A DNA stretch of 64,000 bases from Bradyrhizobium sp. LMTR 3 (GCF_001693485.1 NZ_MAXC01000011.1:1-64000), one strand, 5' to 3'. Counted from the first letter of the stretch, positions 15,125-24,959 are shown. Made by a program: numbers and translations. The notes: a model not told the origin generated them from the letters alone.

Positions 15125-17181
15125 TGCCATTGAAGGCGATGCTGCAAAGGGAGTACGGATCTCGATCCCACGGCGGGTCAACCACGGCCCGCTTTCCCGA
15201 TTTTAAATCGTTGAGTTCCTCAACGCCGCACATCACCGACAACTACCGTCCGGACATCGATGGGCTGCGAGCCTTTGCCGTGGTTTCTGTGGTGCTCTAT
15301 CACGCCTTCCCGAAGGTAGTCACCGGCGGCTATGTGGGCGTAGACGTCTTCTTCGTCATTTCGGGCTTCCTGATCTCGAAAATACTTTTCGGTGAGACAA
15401 CCGAGCACCGCTTCTCATTCAGAGCTTTTTATTGGCGACGCATCCGGCGCATCTTCCCGGCGCTTGCTGTTTGCTTGGCCGCCGTGTTGGCCTACGGTTT
15501 CGTTTCCCTGATGCCGTCCGAGTTGGCGCATCTGGGCAAACATGTGTTCTTCGGTGCAGGCTTCCTTTCCAACATAGTGCTCTGGAGCGAAAGCGGCTAT
15601 TTCGATCACGCCGCCAGCCTGAAACCGCTCTTGCACCTGTGGTCCCTGGGTATCGAAGAGCAGTTCTACATCTTCTGGCCGGCCTTGCTTTGGGTGGCCT
15701 TCCGGATGAAGGCCAAGGTGGGACGATTGCTTGCCGTGTTGTTCCTGGCCTCCTTCGCAATCAACATCGCGCTGTCCATCACCAACATCGTCGATGACTT
15801 CTACCTACCCGTCTCACGTTTCTGGGAATTGTTGATCGGGGCGTCTCTGGCATGGCGAAGCCAGATTGTCCTTACGTCCAACATCCGGTCTTGGATTTCT
15901 ATTGTTGGCTCGGCCGCCTTGCTGACATCTGCGGCACTGTTCACGCCAGGGATACCCTATCCAGGCTGGCATGCTCTGCTACCGGTGCTGGGAGCGGCGG
16001 CTATAATCCTGGCCGGCCCCGAGGCGACGATGAACCGGATTGTCTTTTCCAACCGTGCCGCCGTCTTCGTTGGACTGATAAGCTATCCACTCTATCTCTG
16101 GCACTGGCCACTGATTTCCTATGCCTATATTATTCGTTTGGGCAAGGCGCCGACGCCCCTGATGGCCACGGCACTTGTGGCTGCTAGTTTTCTGCTGGCT
16201 TGGGCCACCTATCGTTTCATTGAGCGTCCGGTCCGCTTTGGCGTGCACCGCCGCCGTAGCACGCAGATCGCCGCGGTTTGCGTGGCGGCCCTCGGTGCCT
16301 GCGGGCTGGCAGTGTGGACGAAGAATGGCTACCCAGAACGCTTCCCCCCGCTTCCCGGTATCGATATCCGAAAGATCGGCGACGCCAAACTCGATGCCGA
16401 TTTCAAGGTTACCAAGGGCATGGCGGTGTTAGACCACGGTTGGACTTTGGTGACCCATCTGGGCCACGGCGAGCGCAAGGTGGCCTTAAGCGGCGATAGC
16501 ATGCTGTTTCACTACGGGCCCCGAGTGCAGCAACTGGACGACGATGGACAGCTTGCGGCCAACACTTATTTCGTGACAGGCCCCCGGTGCCCGCCGGTGC
16601 CGAGAGTGATCCAGCGGGACAAATTTGCGCGTTGCGATAATTTGCCCGACATTTTGCTCGACCTGGTACGGCGTGAGAACGTGCAATCGGTGGTTCTCGG
16701 TGCTGCATGGGCAGGCTACAGCGACGAAGATATGCTTATTGAGCGGGATGGCAGGCGTTTGCCCTTAAACACAAAGGAGGGCATGGACGCCTTCTACGCT
16801 AATCTTGAAGACTATGTACGGTTGTTACAGGGCTACGGGGCCAAGGTCTATTTGGTTCTAGGGATACCCCAACACGAGCGTTTCAATCCCGGCGAGATGG
16901 TAACGCGCAGCCTAGCCGGCGTGCGAATTGCTCCGGACGTTGAGAAAGCAGTACCCATCGCCGGGCTGCGATCCGTCCATGGTACCGTGGACGCCAAGCT
17001 GCGCACCATCAGCGAGCACACTGGGGCGGCGCTGCTCGATCCCCTTCCTGACGTCTGCGGCGGCGGCGAAGGTTGCTCGCCCTTCTTCGGAGCGGGCGAG
17101 CCCAAATTCTCAGACCGCGTGCATCTACGTCCCGTCTTCGTGCGGGAGCATCTGCGCTTCCTCGATCCTTTGTTGAAGTGA
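15124..17181 (+). CDS. Acyltransferase-3 / SGNH fusion (OafA/OatA-like O-acetyltransferase)
   Basis: About 685 residues. The N-terminal ~380 residues form an acyltransferase-3 domain: YRPDIDGLRAFAVVSVVLYH with the catalytic-type His, then GVDVFFVISGFLI, FYWRRIRRIFPAL and about ten transmembrane helices. The C-terminal ~270 residues form a periplasmic SGNH domain with GDSM (Ser nucleophile) and a final SDRVHLRP carrying the Asp-His pair. Such proteins O-acetylate polysaccharides, LPS O-antigen or peptidoglycan by moving acetyl groups across the inner membrane. The start is taken at ATG 15124, overlapping the previous stop; GTG 15109 is possible. A surface glycan is the likeliest target. Confidence 0.92.
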   Translation: MPLKAMLQREYGSRSHGGSTTARFPDFKSLSSSTPHITDNYRPDIDGLRAFAVVSVVLYHAFPKVVTGGYVGVDVFFVISGFLISKILFGETTEHRFSFRAFYWRRIRRIFPALAVCLAAVLAYGFVSLMPSELAHLGKHVFFGAGFLSNIVLWSESGYFDHAASLKPLLHLWSLGIEEQFYIFWPALLWVAFRMKAKVGRLLAVLFLASFAINIALSITNIVDDFYLPVSRFWELLIGASLAWRSQIVLTSNIRSWISIVGSAALLTSAALFTPGIPYPGWHALLPVLGAAAIILAGPEATMNRIVFSNRAAVFVGLISYPLYLWHWPLISYAYIIRLGKAPTPLMATALVAASFLLAWATYRFIERPVRFGVHRRRSTQIAAVCVAALGACGLAVWTKNGYPERFPPLPGIDIRKIGDAKLDADFKVTKGMAVLDHGWTLVTHLGHGERKVALSGDSMLFHYGPRVQQLDDDGQLAANTYFVTGPRCPPVPRVIQRDKFARCDNLPDILLDLVRRENVQSVVLGAAWAGYSDEDMLIERDGRRLPLNTKEGMDAFYANLEDYVRLLQGYGAKVYLVLGIPQHERFNPGEMVTRSLAGVRIAPDVEKAVPIAGLRSVHGTVDAKLRTISEHTGAALLDPLPDVCGGGEGCSPFFGAGEPKFSDRVHLRPVFVREHLRFLDPLLK

Positions 17182-17353
17182 CCATCCCCGCGAAGATGAT
17201 GCCCGTATCCTGACGAGGGACGAGGGGCGCAATGTTCGGATGCGCATTGGGACGAAGCAAAGGCCATCCAGTGACCGCTGCTCATGAACGGCAGGGCCTT
17301 GACGTTGATGTTCTCGGGATGGTTGTGATATTGAGTTTCCCGCTGGAGAGAAC

Positions 17354-18130
17354 ATGCGGGACGTAGTGACGGGCTTCTATGTTGACGTGCTTCGCAAGTT
17401 GATTGCGAATGGCACCGCATCGCTGGATGACCGTGTTCTCGTGGTTTGCGGCGGCCCGCTAGATCAGCAGGTTATGGGCATTGTCGGATTTACAAATGCG
17501 ACGGTCACGAACCTGGACGACGGCATGTCGAACAACCGACAGGATGCAGAGAATCTTTCGTATGAGAATGGCTCGTTTGATCTGGTCATCGTTCACGCGG
17601 GCCTTCATCATTGTTATTCGCCGCATCGGGCGCTTCTCGAAATGTACCGGGTCTCCCGCAAATGCGTTGTTGCCTTCGAATCCCGTGACAGCCTTGTGAT
17701 GCGCGCCGCAATCCGCTTAGGCCTGACGCTTGATTATGAAGTCAATTCTATCTCGGCGGACGGCAAAACCGGCGGCGTCGCGAATACCGGCGTTCCAAAC
17801 TATATCTTTCGGTGGACCGAGCGCGGCGTGAAAGAGACCATCGCCAGCTTTGATCTAGCGTACGTTCCGAAGATAGATTTCTTCTATGAACTGAGACTGC
17901 CGGTCCAGCGTTTCGCGAGAGCCGGACAAACAGCGCTAAGAATCTTCTCTCTGATCATAGAGCCGCTCTCGCGGCTGTTCGTCCTTCTCTTCCCGAAGCA
18001 ATGCAATGAGTTCGCTTTCGCGATCACGAGGACCGGGCAACTCCAGCCGTGGATGGCCGATCCTGAGATGATCCACATGGCAAAAGGCAAAGAACAGGGA
18101 CGCCAGGCCCAATTCGAACTGATCGCCTAG
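17354..18130 (+). CDS. SAM-dependent methyltransferase (type 11-like)
   Basis: 258 residues with a Rossmann-type methyltransferase core at about 25-115: a motif-I-like strand VLVVCGGPLD (glycine-poor compared with the usual VLDxGCGxG), the acidic strand end TNLDD, the LSYENGSFDLVIVHAGLHH segment and a following MYRVSRKCVVAFE strand. The C-terminal half contains a hydrophobic stretch (about 195-215) that may contact the membrane. The likely role is methylation of a sugar or lipid-linked intermediate, given the acyltransferase upstream. The start at ATG 17354 has no strong ribosome-binding site. The degenerate motif I leaves some doubt about activity. Confidence 0.82.
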   Translation: MRDVVTGFYVDVLRKLIANGTASLDDRVLVVCGGPLDQQVMGIVGFTNATVTNLDDGMSNNRQDAENLSYENGSFDLVIVHAGLHHCYSPHRALLEMYRVSRKCVVAFESRDSLVMRAAIRLGLTLDYEVNSISADGKTGGVANTGVPNYIFRWTERGVKETIASFDLAYVPKIDFFYELRLPVQRFARAGQTALRIFSLIIEPLSRLFVLLFPKQCNEFAFAITRTGQLQPWMADPEMIHMAKGKEQGRQAQFELIA

Positions 18131-18399
18131 AACACCATGCTGCACGCGGCAGCCATTGCAAAGAGACTGCAAAATTCAGCCGAAACACCGCTGACAGCTA
18201 TGCAAGGGCGATGAAGAAAGCGGCACCGGAGATAGCGGCTAAAGAGCCGGGCAACATGGGGAACGGTCGTTCAGCGCGTTTGCCCCTTGTACGCCAACGC
18301 GAGAGTGATGGTGTTTGCCGCGAGTTGGAGACGCGTTCGGGGACTGCTCCGCCCCTTCACAAAAAATAATAATGTCTTCAATCACTTAATTTAACATCG
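18131..18399. other. Spacer between methyltransferase gene and tRNA-Ser 3' end
   Basis: No gene was seen. The part next to the tRNA is AT-rich (near 18358-18398), with a short GGGGACTGCTCCGCCCC hairpin at about 18340-18356. Confidence 0.5.
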
Positions 18400-18489
18400 T
18401 GGCGGAGAGGGAGGGATTCGAACCCCCGATAGGCTTGCACCTATGCCGCATTTCGAGTGCGGTGCATTCAACCACTCTGCCACCTCTCC
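18400..18489 (-). tRNA. tRNA-Ser (anticodon CGA)
   Basis: Ninety bases on the minus strand fold as a class II tRNA: acceptor GGAGAGG pairing with CCTCTCC, discriminator G and a genome-encoded CCA (18400-18402). The anticodon loop CTCGAAA gives anticodon CGA, which reads UCG. It has a long variable arm (as in Ser tRNAs) and the T-loop GTTCGAATC. It borders the accessory block at 14.3-18.1 kb. Confidence 0.96.
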
Positions 18490-18800
18490 AGGTGCCAAGG
18501 CGGGCCGGATTCGGCCCTGCGGTCGGGCCGTGTTCTAGGCGAGGAAGCCGGGGCAGACAAGGCGCGCGGCGGAGAAATTCGCGCCCAAATGGCGAACTCG
18601 AGGGGATTTCGGGAAAATGGGTGGGACCGCCAGACGCGACAAAAACCGGCGGTCCCGTGCCGCTGCTTTGAAATTCTGGCCGGGAAGTGCGGCTTCGCCG
18701 GCCAGCCGGAGCGACGAAATGACGGTAGCAAGGCGGCGCGAAACGGCAACGTGAACCCGGTTTTAACCTAACCAGTCAACCTTACTGGCCGCGCGGAGCG
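18490..18800. other. 311-bp spacer between tRNA-Ser and the ROK gene
   Basis: Apart from the tRNA promoter, only GC-rich non-coding sequence is seen. A small frame spanning the tRNA is an artefact. Confidence 0.5.
18532..18560 (-). promoter_or_regulatory. Probable sigma-70 promoter of tRNA-Ser
   Basis: On the minus strand TTGTCT (18555-18560) and TAGAAC (18532-18537) are separated by exactly 17 nt, about 40 nt upstream of the tRNA 5' end. Confidence 0.5.
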
Positions 18801-19901
18801 CTAGTCGCGGCTCTTTTTCGCCTTCTTCTCGTCCTTGCCGTTGGCCTTCCGCCTGTTGGTGAAGCGCGCATTGCCGAGCCCGGTGCCGATGGTCAACACG
18901 CCCCAGCGCTCGACATCCTGCATGAAGGGAACTTCGGAAAGGCCCTGCACCACGCCGTCATTGTGCATCAGCACGGCGGTGTCGTGCGCACCGATCTGGG
19001 GGATCGCCTCCACCAGGCTTGCGGGCAGGTTGAACTTGCTGCTTTCCCAATTGCCCGGCAGGTTCTGCGCGCCCTTCTCGATCGAGCCGTCCTCGTCGAT
19101 GACGCCAGGGCACGCGATCCCGATAAAGGGCGCAAGTTTCAGGCCTTCCACGTCTGCCGCGGCAATCAGGTCCTTCAGCATCTTCACCAGCCGTTTTACC
19201 GCGCCTTCGCGCGTCGGCTCATCGTCGGCATGCCGCCACAGCTCGGACCTCCAGACGTCAGCCTTGGAGAGATCGGGCGCCTGCTTCCAACGCGTCTCCA
19301 CGACGCCGCAGCGGATGTTGGTGCCACCAATGTCGACCGCGAGGATGCTGTCGTGGCCCTCGAAGATCCAGGACGGCGCCAGATGCAGCGTGCCGATCAG
19401 GCCGGCGTCATCGGGATGAAAGCGGATCGGCAACAGGTCGACTTCGAAGTCTTCGGCCTTGAGAATGAGGTCGGTGCGGGCGATGGCGATCTCGCCGACC
19501 CGGCTCTGCCGGAAGCCGCCGCCGACCACGATGCGCTCGGTATCGGCCCACGCCTTGGTCTTGAGGAAGCGGCGCGTCACATGGGCCAATTCCTGCGCGA
19601 ACTCCTCGATCGCGCCGTGAACCAGCGCGGCGGCACCGACATCGTCGCCGACCAGCGCCTCGTCGAGGTCGCCCTTGGCGATCTCGACGGCGGATTTTTT
19701 GCCCAAGGGATCGTCGCCGTTTTTCTTCAGCGGCCTGCGTAAGTCGTCCAGTATCTTGCGGAAGGCGCCCTTGCTGGCGCGGTCCCCGAGAAAGCCCTCG
19801 TCGTCCTTCAGTTCGACGTTGAAGCTGTCGACCTCGACTGACGGCAGGCGGGTGGCGCCGTGGCGGGCGATGCCGGTATTCGTAACGATGTCTTCTGCCA
19901 T
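18801..19901 (-). CDS. ROK-family (ASKHA) kinase-like protein, circularly permuted
   Basis: 366 residues with ROK motifs in an unusual order. Residues about 75-178 look like the C-terminal half of a normal ROK protein: a helix with LVHGAIEEFAQELAHV, IVVGGGF at 124-130, then FEVDLLPIRFHPDDAGLIG (152-170). Only after that, at 186-200, comes ILAVDIGGTNIRCGV, normally found at the N-terminus. It is followed by ACPGVIDEDG (263-272), the catalytic-type Asp in LMHNDG (311-316) and the phosphate loop TIGTGLGNARF (337-347). A Lys-rich tail ends the protein. No zinc CxCG motif is seen. ROK proteins phosphorylate sugars or act as repressors; no DNA-binding domain is present, so a kinase is likelier. Start ATG 19901 was chosen; 19934 is an alternative. 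The substrate is unknown. Confidence 0.88.
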   Translation of the reverse strand: MAEDIVTNTGIARHGATRLPSVEVDSFNVELKDDEGFLGDRASKGAFRKILDDLRRPLKKNGDDPLGKKSAVEIAKGDLDEALVGDDVGAAALVHGAIEEFAQELAHVTRRFLKTKAWADTERIVVGGGFRQSRVGEIAIARTDLILKAEDFEVDLLPIRFHPDDAGLIGTLHLAPSWIFEGHDSILAVDIGGTNIRCGVVETRWKQAPDLSKADVWRSELWRHADDEPTREGAVKRLVKMLKDLIAAADVEGLKLAPFIGIACPGVIDEDGSIEKGAQNLPGNWESSKFNLPASLVEAIPQIGAHDTAVLMHNDGVVQGLSEVPFMQDVERWGVLTIGTGLGNARFTNRRKANGKDEKKAKKSRD

Positions 19902-19966
19902 TGCCCTCGCCCTGCCGGACCTCGCCGGCGACAACGGGCGGGGAACCCGTTGGTTTCACAAGGAAC

Positions 19967-20035
19967 GAATGGCGAGTGGCAAATAGCGAATGGGGCGGTA
20001 AATGAGGGCCCCTCTATCCGCCACTCGCCATTCGC
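19967..20035. repeat. Inverted repeat upstream of rplU
   Basis: GAATGGCGAGTGGC at the left and GCCACTCGCCATTC at the right form a 14-bp inverted repeat around a related AATAGCGAATGG core. It lies between the divergent ROK and rplU genes. Confidence 0.7.
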
Positions 20036-20086
20036 CGTTTCGCGGCCAAATCCTTCATTTTTGGCCGGTTTTCAGACCCTTTTGCC

Positions 20087-20114
20087 TTGACTCAGGGCAT
20101 TCTCGGGCTATAAG
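20087..20114 (+). promoter_or_regulatory. Sigma-70 promoter of rplU-rpmA
   Basis: TTGACT at 20087-20092 and TATAAG at 20109-20114 with a 16-nt spacer. It gives a 5' leader of about 165 nt before rplU. Confidence 0.75.
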
Positions 20115-20125
20115 TCCCCGCATCC

Positions 20126-20155
20126 GGCGCGGGATTTCTCGCGCCGCTTGTTTTT
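20126..20155 (+). promoter_or_regulatory. Candidate attenuator hairpin in the rplU leader
   Basis: GGCGCG (20126-20131) pairs with CGCGCC (20140-20145) and is followed by GCTTGTTTTT. This terminator-like hairpin lies very near the expected transcription start. It might be an attenuator of ribosomal-protein synthesis, or it might have no function. Confidence 0.3.
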
Positions 20156-20287
20156 GCGTGAAATCTTAAGGGGTTTGCTCCCCGGCCGCGCAAAAATCGT
20201 ACCCATAACGACTGACCAAAAAGCCGACCCGGACAGCCCTTTCGGGAATACGTCCGAGGCCGGGATCGAACACGAAGGAAAAAAACG

Positions 20288-20668
20288 ATGTTCGCAGTCA
20301 TCAAAACCGGCGGCCGGCAGTACCGCGTCGTTCCGGATGATGTGCTCGAGATTGGCAAGATCGCCGGCGAAGTCGGCACGATCGTGCAGCTTGGTGAAGT
20401 TCTGGTGGTCGGCGGTGACACGCCGGTGCTGGGCGCGCCGACTGTGGCAGGCGCTTCCGTTGCGGCCGAAGTGCTGGACCACAAGCGCGGCCCCAAGGTG
20501 ATCGCGTTCAAGAAGCGTCGCCGCAAGAATTCGCGCCGCAAGCGCGGCTATCGCGACGAGATCACGGTACTTCGCGTCACCGAGATCCTGACCGACAACG
20601 CCACGCCTTCGATCGGCCCGCGGCCGAAGAGGGAAAAGGTCGCCGCACCGGCTGCCAAGGACGACTAG
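20288..20668 (+). CDS. rplU: 50S ribosomal protein L21
   Basis: 126 residues, starting MFAVIKTGGRQYRV, with the basic KKRRRKNSRRKRGYRD segment near residues 74-90 that contacts 23S rRNA. The C-terminal extension (about 105-126, Pro/Lys/Ala-rich) is usual in Rhizobiales. A GAAGG ribosome-binding site precedes the ATG. It is the first gene of the conserved rplU-rpmA pair and is preceded by a strong promoter and a long leader. Confidence 0.98.
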   Translation: MFAVIKTGGRQYRVVPDDVLEIGKIAGEVGTIVQLGEVLVVGGDTPVLGAPTVAGASVAAEVLDHKRGPKVIAFKKRRRKNSRRKRGYRDEITVLRVTEILTDNATPSIGPRPKREKVAAPAAKDD

Positions 20669-20832
20669 GCGCCGAAGGCCGCCAAGAGATAAGGCTCCGG
20701 CCAAGAAAGCCGCAGCGAACGGCTAGAGCGACCAGAAGGTATGCGCCTCGACGAAAGTTGAGGCGTGAGAAAAAGTGAAATGATTCCGTCAAGGAATTGA
20801 TCTAGAAATATTCGAGAAATCGGAGACGGGCC

Positions 20833-21102
20833 ATGGCTCACAAAAAAGCAGGCGGTTCATCGCGAAACGGACGCGATTCAGCGGGCAAGCGCCTTGGCAT
20901 CAAGGCGTATGGCGGCGAACACGTGATTCCCGGCAATATTATCGCGCGTCAACGCGGCACCACCTGGCATCCCGGCCTTAATGTCGGCATGGGCACCGAC
21001 CATACTCTCTTTGCCAAAGTCGAAGGTCATGTCGAATTCCGTGCAAAAGCCAATGGCCGCACCTTCGTATCGGTAGTTCCGATGGCGGAGGCGGCCGAAT
21101 AG
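20833..21102 (+). CDS. rpmA: 50S ribosomal protein L27
   Basis: 89 residues. The start [20 protein letters not shown] is the characteristic L27 N-terminus that reaches towards the peptidyl-transferase centre. No N-terminal prepeptide of the Firmicutes type is present. It lies 164 nt after rplU and ends at a strong terminator. Confidence 0.98.
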   Translation: MAHKKAGGSSRNGRDSAGKRLGIKAYGGEHVIPGNIIARQRGTTWHPGLNVGMGTDHTLFAKVEGHVEFRAKANGRTFVSVVPMAEAAE

Positions 21103-21163
21103 ACGGTGGACAAAATTCGAGTCCGCCGGATCCTGTTGAACCGGCGGAGTCGAAATGGGCTCC

Positions 21164-21194
21164 AGGGGAGGCGGGAAACCGGCCTCCCCTTTTT
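21164..21194 (+). terminator. Rho-independent terminator after rpmA
   Basis: AGGGGAGGC (21164-21172) pairs with GCCTCCCCT (21182-21190) and is followed by TTTT. A second inverted repeat (TCCGCCGG/CCGGCGGA) precedes it at 21122-21149. Confidence 0.85.
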
Positions 21195-21226
21195 AATTTG
21201 CGCATATTCGCAATCAGGAGCCCGAC

Positions 21227-21829
21227 ATGTTGCAGGACATCCCGATCCAGACCCCGACGCTGCGTCAGACGAGTAGCTGCGTCCTCGAGACCGAGCGGCT
21301 GACACTGCGCCGGCCGACGCTCGCGGACGTAAAAGCGATTGCGCACCTCGCCAATGATCGCCGCATTGCGGAAAACACCCGCCGCCTGCCGCATCCCTAC
21401 CTGCAGGACCACGCGGTCGAGTTCGTGCGGGCGAAGGCCACCGATAACAGCGAGACCGTGTTTCTGATCGAACATAACTATTCGCCGATCGGCATGGTCG
21501 GCATCGACCGCACCGACCCGGATGCACCGGAACTCGGCTACTGGCTCGGCGTCGCGCATTGGGGCCAGGGTTTCGGCACCGAGGCCGCACGCGCCGTGAT
21601 CGATTTTTTCTTCGAGGAGTTCGATGCCGAACATCTCATTTCGGGCGCCCGCGTCACCAACCCGGGGTCGCGAAACATCCTGGAGAAATGCGGCTTCCAG
21701 TGGAGCGGCGTCGAGTTGCACCGCTTCGAAGCGCTGGGATGCTCGACCCCGGTCGACCGCTTCCGCCTGACACGCAGCGTGTGGGCATCGCTGAAGAACT
21801 GGGGCTCATCGACGAGAAGAGAGCGGTGA
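21227..21829 (+). CDS. GNAT-family N-acetyltransferase (RimJ/RimL-like)
   Basis: 200 residues with the GNAT fold: LETERLTLRRPTLAD at about 23-37, GYWLGVAHWGQGFGTEAA at about 104-121 (the acetyl-CoA pyrophosphate loop, here GQGFGTEA), and NPGSRNILEKCGFQ at about 144-157. It transfers acetyl groups from acetyl-CoA to an amine. RimJ/RimL relatives modify ribosomal proteins, but many members act on small molecules, so the substrate is open. AGGAGCCCGAC precedes the ATG. Its position after rpmA is common in Rhizobiales. Confidence 0.9.
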   Translation: MLQDIPIQTPTLRQTSSCVLETERLTLRRPTLADVKAIAHLANDRRIAENTRRLPHPYLQDHAVEFVRAKATDNSETVFLIEHNYSPIGMVGIDRTDPDAPELGYWLGVAHWGQGFGTEAARAVIDFFFEEFDAEHLISGARVTNPGSRNILEKCGFQWSGVELHRFEALGCSTPVDRFRLTRSVWASLKNWGSSTRRER

Positions 21830-21831
21830 AT

Positions 21832-21978
21832 ACCCTCCCCTGGAGGGGGAGGGTCGGCACGCATCGCAAGATGCGTGACGGGGCGGGGTGATCTCTCCAC
21901 TCGGGCACTGTTGGATGTGGAGAGACCGTCACCCCACCCCGCCGCTTCGCGTCGACCCTCCCCCTCCAGGGGAGGGTG
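21832..21978. repeat. Intergenic GC-rich inverted repeat, family A, second copy
   Basis: ACCCTCCCCTGGAGGGGGAGGGT at the left end is mirrored by a similar sequence at the right end. The 13-bp module CTCTCCACTCGGG (21893-21905) is inverted relative to the copy at 3.6 kb. It lies between the convergent GNAT and EamA genes. Confidence 0.8.
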
Positions 21979-21986
21979 GTAAACAA

Positions 21987-22901
21987 TCACGCCGGCGGAT
22001 TGACCACCGCTTCTTCACGCCCGAGCTTCTGTTCTCGCAGGAAGATATAAATGCCCGCACCGATGATGATGGCAGCGCCGATGAGGGTCGAGATTGACGG
22101 CACGTCGCCGAACACGACGAAGCCGAAGATCACCGCCCACACGATCATCGAATATTGATACGGCACCACGACGCTGGCCGGCGCGAGTTTCAGCGACCGG
22201 TTGATGCACAAGAGTGCAACGACGGAAACCACACCCGCCGCGGCAAACAGGCCGAGACTGCCGGCGCTCGGCGTCACCCAGCCGATCGGCGACATCAGCG
22301 CGCCGAGCAGGAACGTGCCGCCGAACTGCGTGGTCGTCAGCACGATATCCGGCGTCTCCCGCAGCGAGCGCGTGATCAGCATCAGGAACGCGAACGACAG
22401 GCTGCCGCCGAGTGCGATCATCGCCGGCCAGCTTACCGTTTGCGTGGACGGGCGCAGCGCAATCAGGACGCCGCAGAATCCGACCAGGATCGCGGTCCAG
22501 CGCCGCCAGCCGACCCGCTCGCCGAGCACGATGCCGGAAAGCGCGGTGACGAAAATCGGCGAGGCCAGATAATAGGTGATGACGTCGGCAAGGGGCAGAT
22601 AGACGGTGGCGAGAAAGAACGCCGCGACTTCGAGCGTCGAGAGCGTCACGCGCAATAGCTGCAGCCACGGCCGCTCGAGGCGCGAGAACTCGGCGCGCTG
22701 CCTCCAGATCACCGGCAACAGTACCAGCAGCGCCGCGCAAGCGCGCAGCCACAGCAACTGCCCGACCGAATAGGTCGCGACCATGAATTTCCCAAGCGCA
22801 TCGCCGAACGAGAACATGAAGATTGACAGCAGCATCAATCCAATGCCGGCCAGGCGTGCGGAGCGCTCGTCATAGGTCGAGATTTTGCCGAACAGGCTCA
22901 T
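21987..22901 (-). CDS. EamA/DMT-family transporter
   Basis: 304 residues with about ten predicted transmembrane helices in two EamA halves (about 15-145 and 155-290). Typical are GIGLMLLSIFMFSFGDALGK at the N-terminus and ISTLIGAAIIIGAGIYIFLRE at the end. DMT proteins of this type export or import small metabolites across the inner membrane; the substrate cannot be inferred. It is probably monocistronic and is flanked by intergenic repeats on both sides. Confidence 0.92.
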   Translation of the reverse strand: MSLFGKISTYDERSARLAGIGLMLLSIFMFSFGDALGKFMVATYSVGQLLWLRACAALLVLLPVIWRQRAEFSRLERPWLQLLRVTLSTLEVAAFFLATVYLPLADVITYYLASPIFVTALSGIVLGERVGWRRWTAILVGFCGVLIALRPSTQTVSWPAMIALGGSLSFAFLMLITRSLRETPDIVLTTTQFGGTFLLGALMSPIGWVTPSAGSLGLFAAAGVVSVVALLCINRSLKLAPASVVVPYQYSMIVWAVIFGFVVFGDVPSISTLIGAAIIIGAGIYIFLREQKLGREEAVVNPPA

Positions 22902-22925
22902 GACGTTTCCTGCTTATTGTTCTTC

Positions 22926-23028
22926 GTCATGGCCAGCGCGTCCCGGCCATCCACTTTTGGTGCTAGCCACGTTGTCGGATGCCCGAGGACCTTTAGCGCG
23001 AAGACGCGCTTCGCGCTATTGCCCGGGT
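22926..23028. repeat. Partial intergenic repeat
   Basis: GTCATGGCC...GGCCATCCAC followed by a TAGCGCGAAGACGCGCTTCGCGCTA hairpin-like core and GCCCGGG. This is a palindromic spacer element between the divergent EamA and MaoC genes. Confidence 0.6.
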
Positions 23029-23108
23029 ATAATCAATTGAGACGGATCGATTGCCGCAGCCACAGCGCTGCGGTACCGGTATCGCTCCAAAACGGCAGGA
23101 AATCCGAG

Positions 23109-23591
23109 ATGAGCGCGTTCGACCCCGCCCAGCATCGCATGGTGAGCGAACAGCGCTGGTTCGAGGATTTTGTGCTCGGCGAACGCTTCGTGATTCCTAG
23201 CCGGACCCAGACCTCGGCGGTATCAGCCGCGTTCCAGACCGCGAGCGGCGATACCCATCCGATCCATTATGATGTCGAATATTGCCGCGCCCGCGGCATG
23301 CCGGACCTGCTCGCGCATGGCTTCCAAACCCTGGTCCATACCGCGCCGGGTGCAGGCCTGTTTCCCTATCTCGTCGAGGAATCGCTGGTCGGCTTCCTCG
23401 AGCAATCGAGCAGGTTCCTGAAACCGGTCTATGCCGGCGACACCATTTATCCGGCGCTTGAGGTGATCGAACTCGTCCCCGGCCGCACCACCGGCGTCGT
23501 GACGCTGCGCTCGACGGTGTTCAACCAGCGCAAGGAGCTCGTTCTGGAAGGAATGCAGAAATTCCTGGTTCGCCGTCGACCGGCCTCATAG
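23109..23591 (+). CDS. MaoC-like (R-specific) hydratase
   Basis: 160 residues, a single hot-dog fold. The hydratase-type catalytic pair is seen in FQTASGDTHPIHYD (Asp and His at about 48 and 53), followed by AHGFQTLVHTAP. Such proteins hydrate enoyl-CoA thioesters, in fatty-acid or PHA metabolism or degradation of other acyl-CoAs. ATG 23109 follows an AGGAAATCCGAG stretch. Nothing nearby fixes a pathway. Confidence 0.85.
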   Translation: MSAFDPAQHRMVSEQRWFEDFVLGERFVIPSRTQTSAVSAAFQTASGDTHPIHYDVEYCRARGMPDLLAHGFQTLVHTAPGAGLFPYLVEESLVGFLEQSSRFLKPVYAGDTIYPALEVIELVPGRTTGVVTLRSTVFNQRKELVLEGMQKFLVRRRPAS

Positions 23592-23689
23592 GAGGCCGTG
23601 GCTTCCGGTTCCGAAAAAGGCCCGAAAATTAAGGCTTTTCGCCAATGTTGCGAGCCTTGAGGGTTGCCGCGCGGGGGCCCCAGCCCTAA

Positions 23690-24854
<1,165 letters not shown>

Positions 24855-24959
24855 TACCCACGAGGCTGATACAAAGTTAGCCTTCCCGCGGCCGCGCCAC
24901 TTCCAAATCAGGGGACTGGCGCGTATTGCTTCCGACCATCCGCATCACCCGACCGCATC

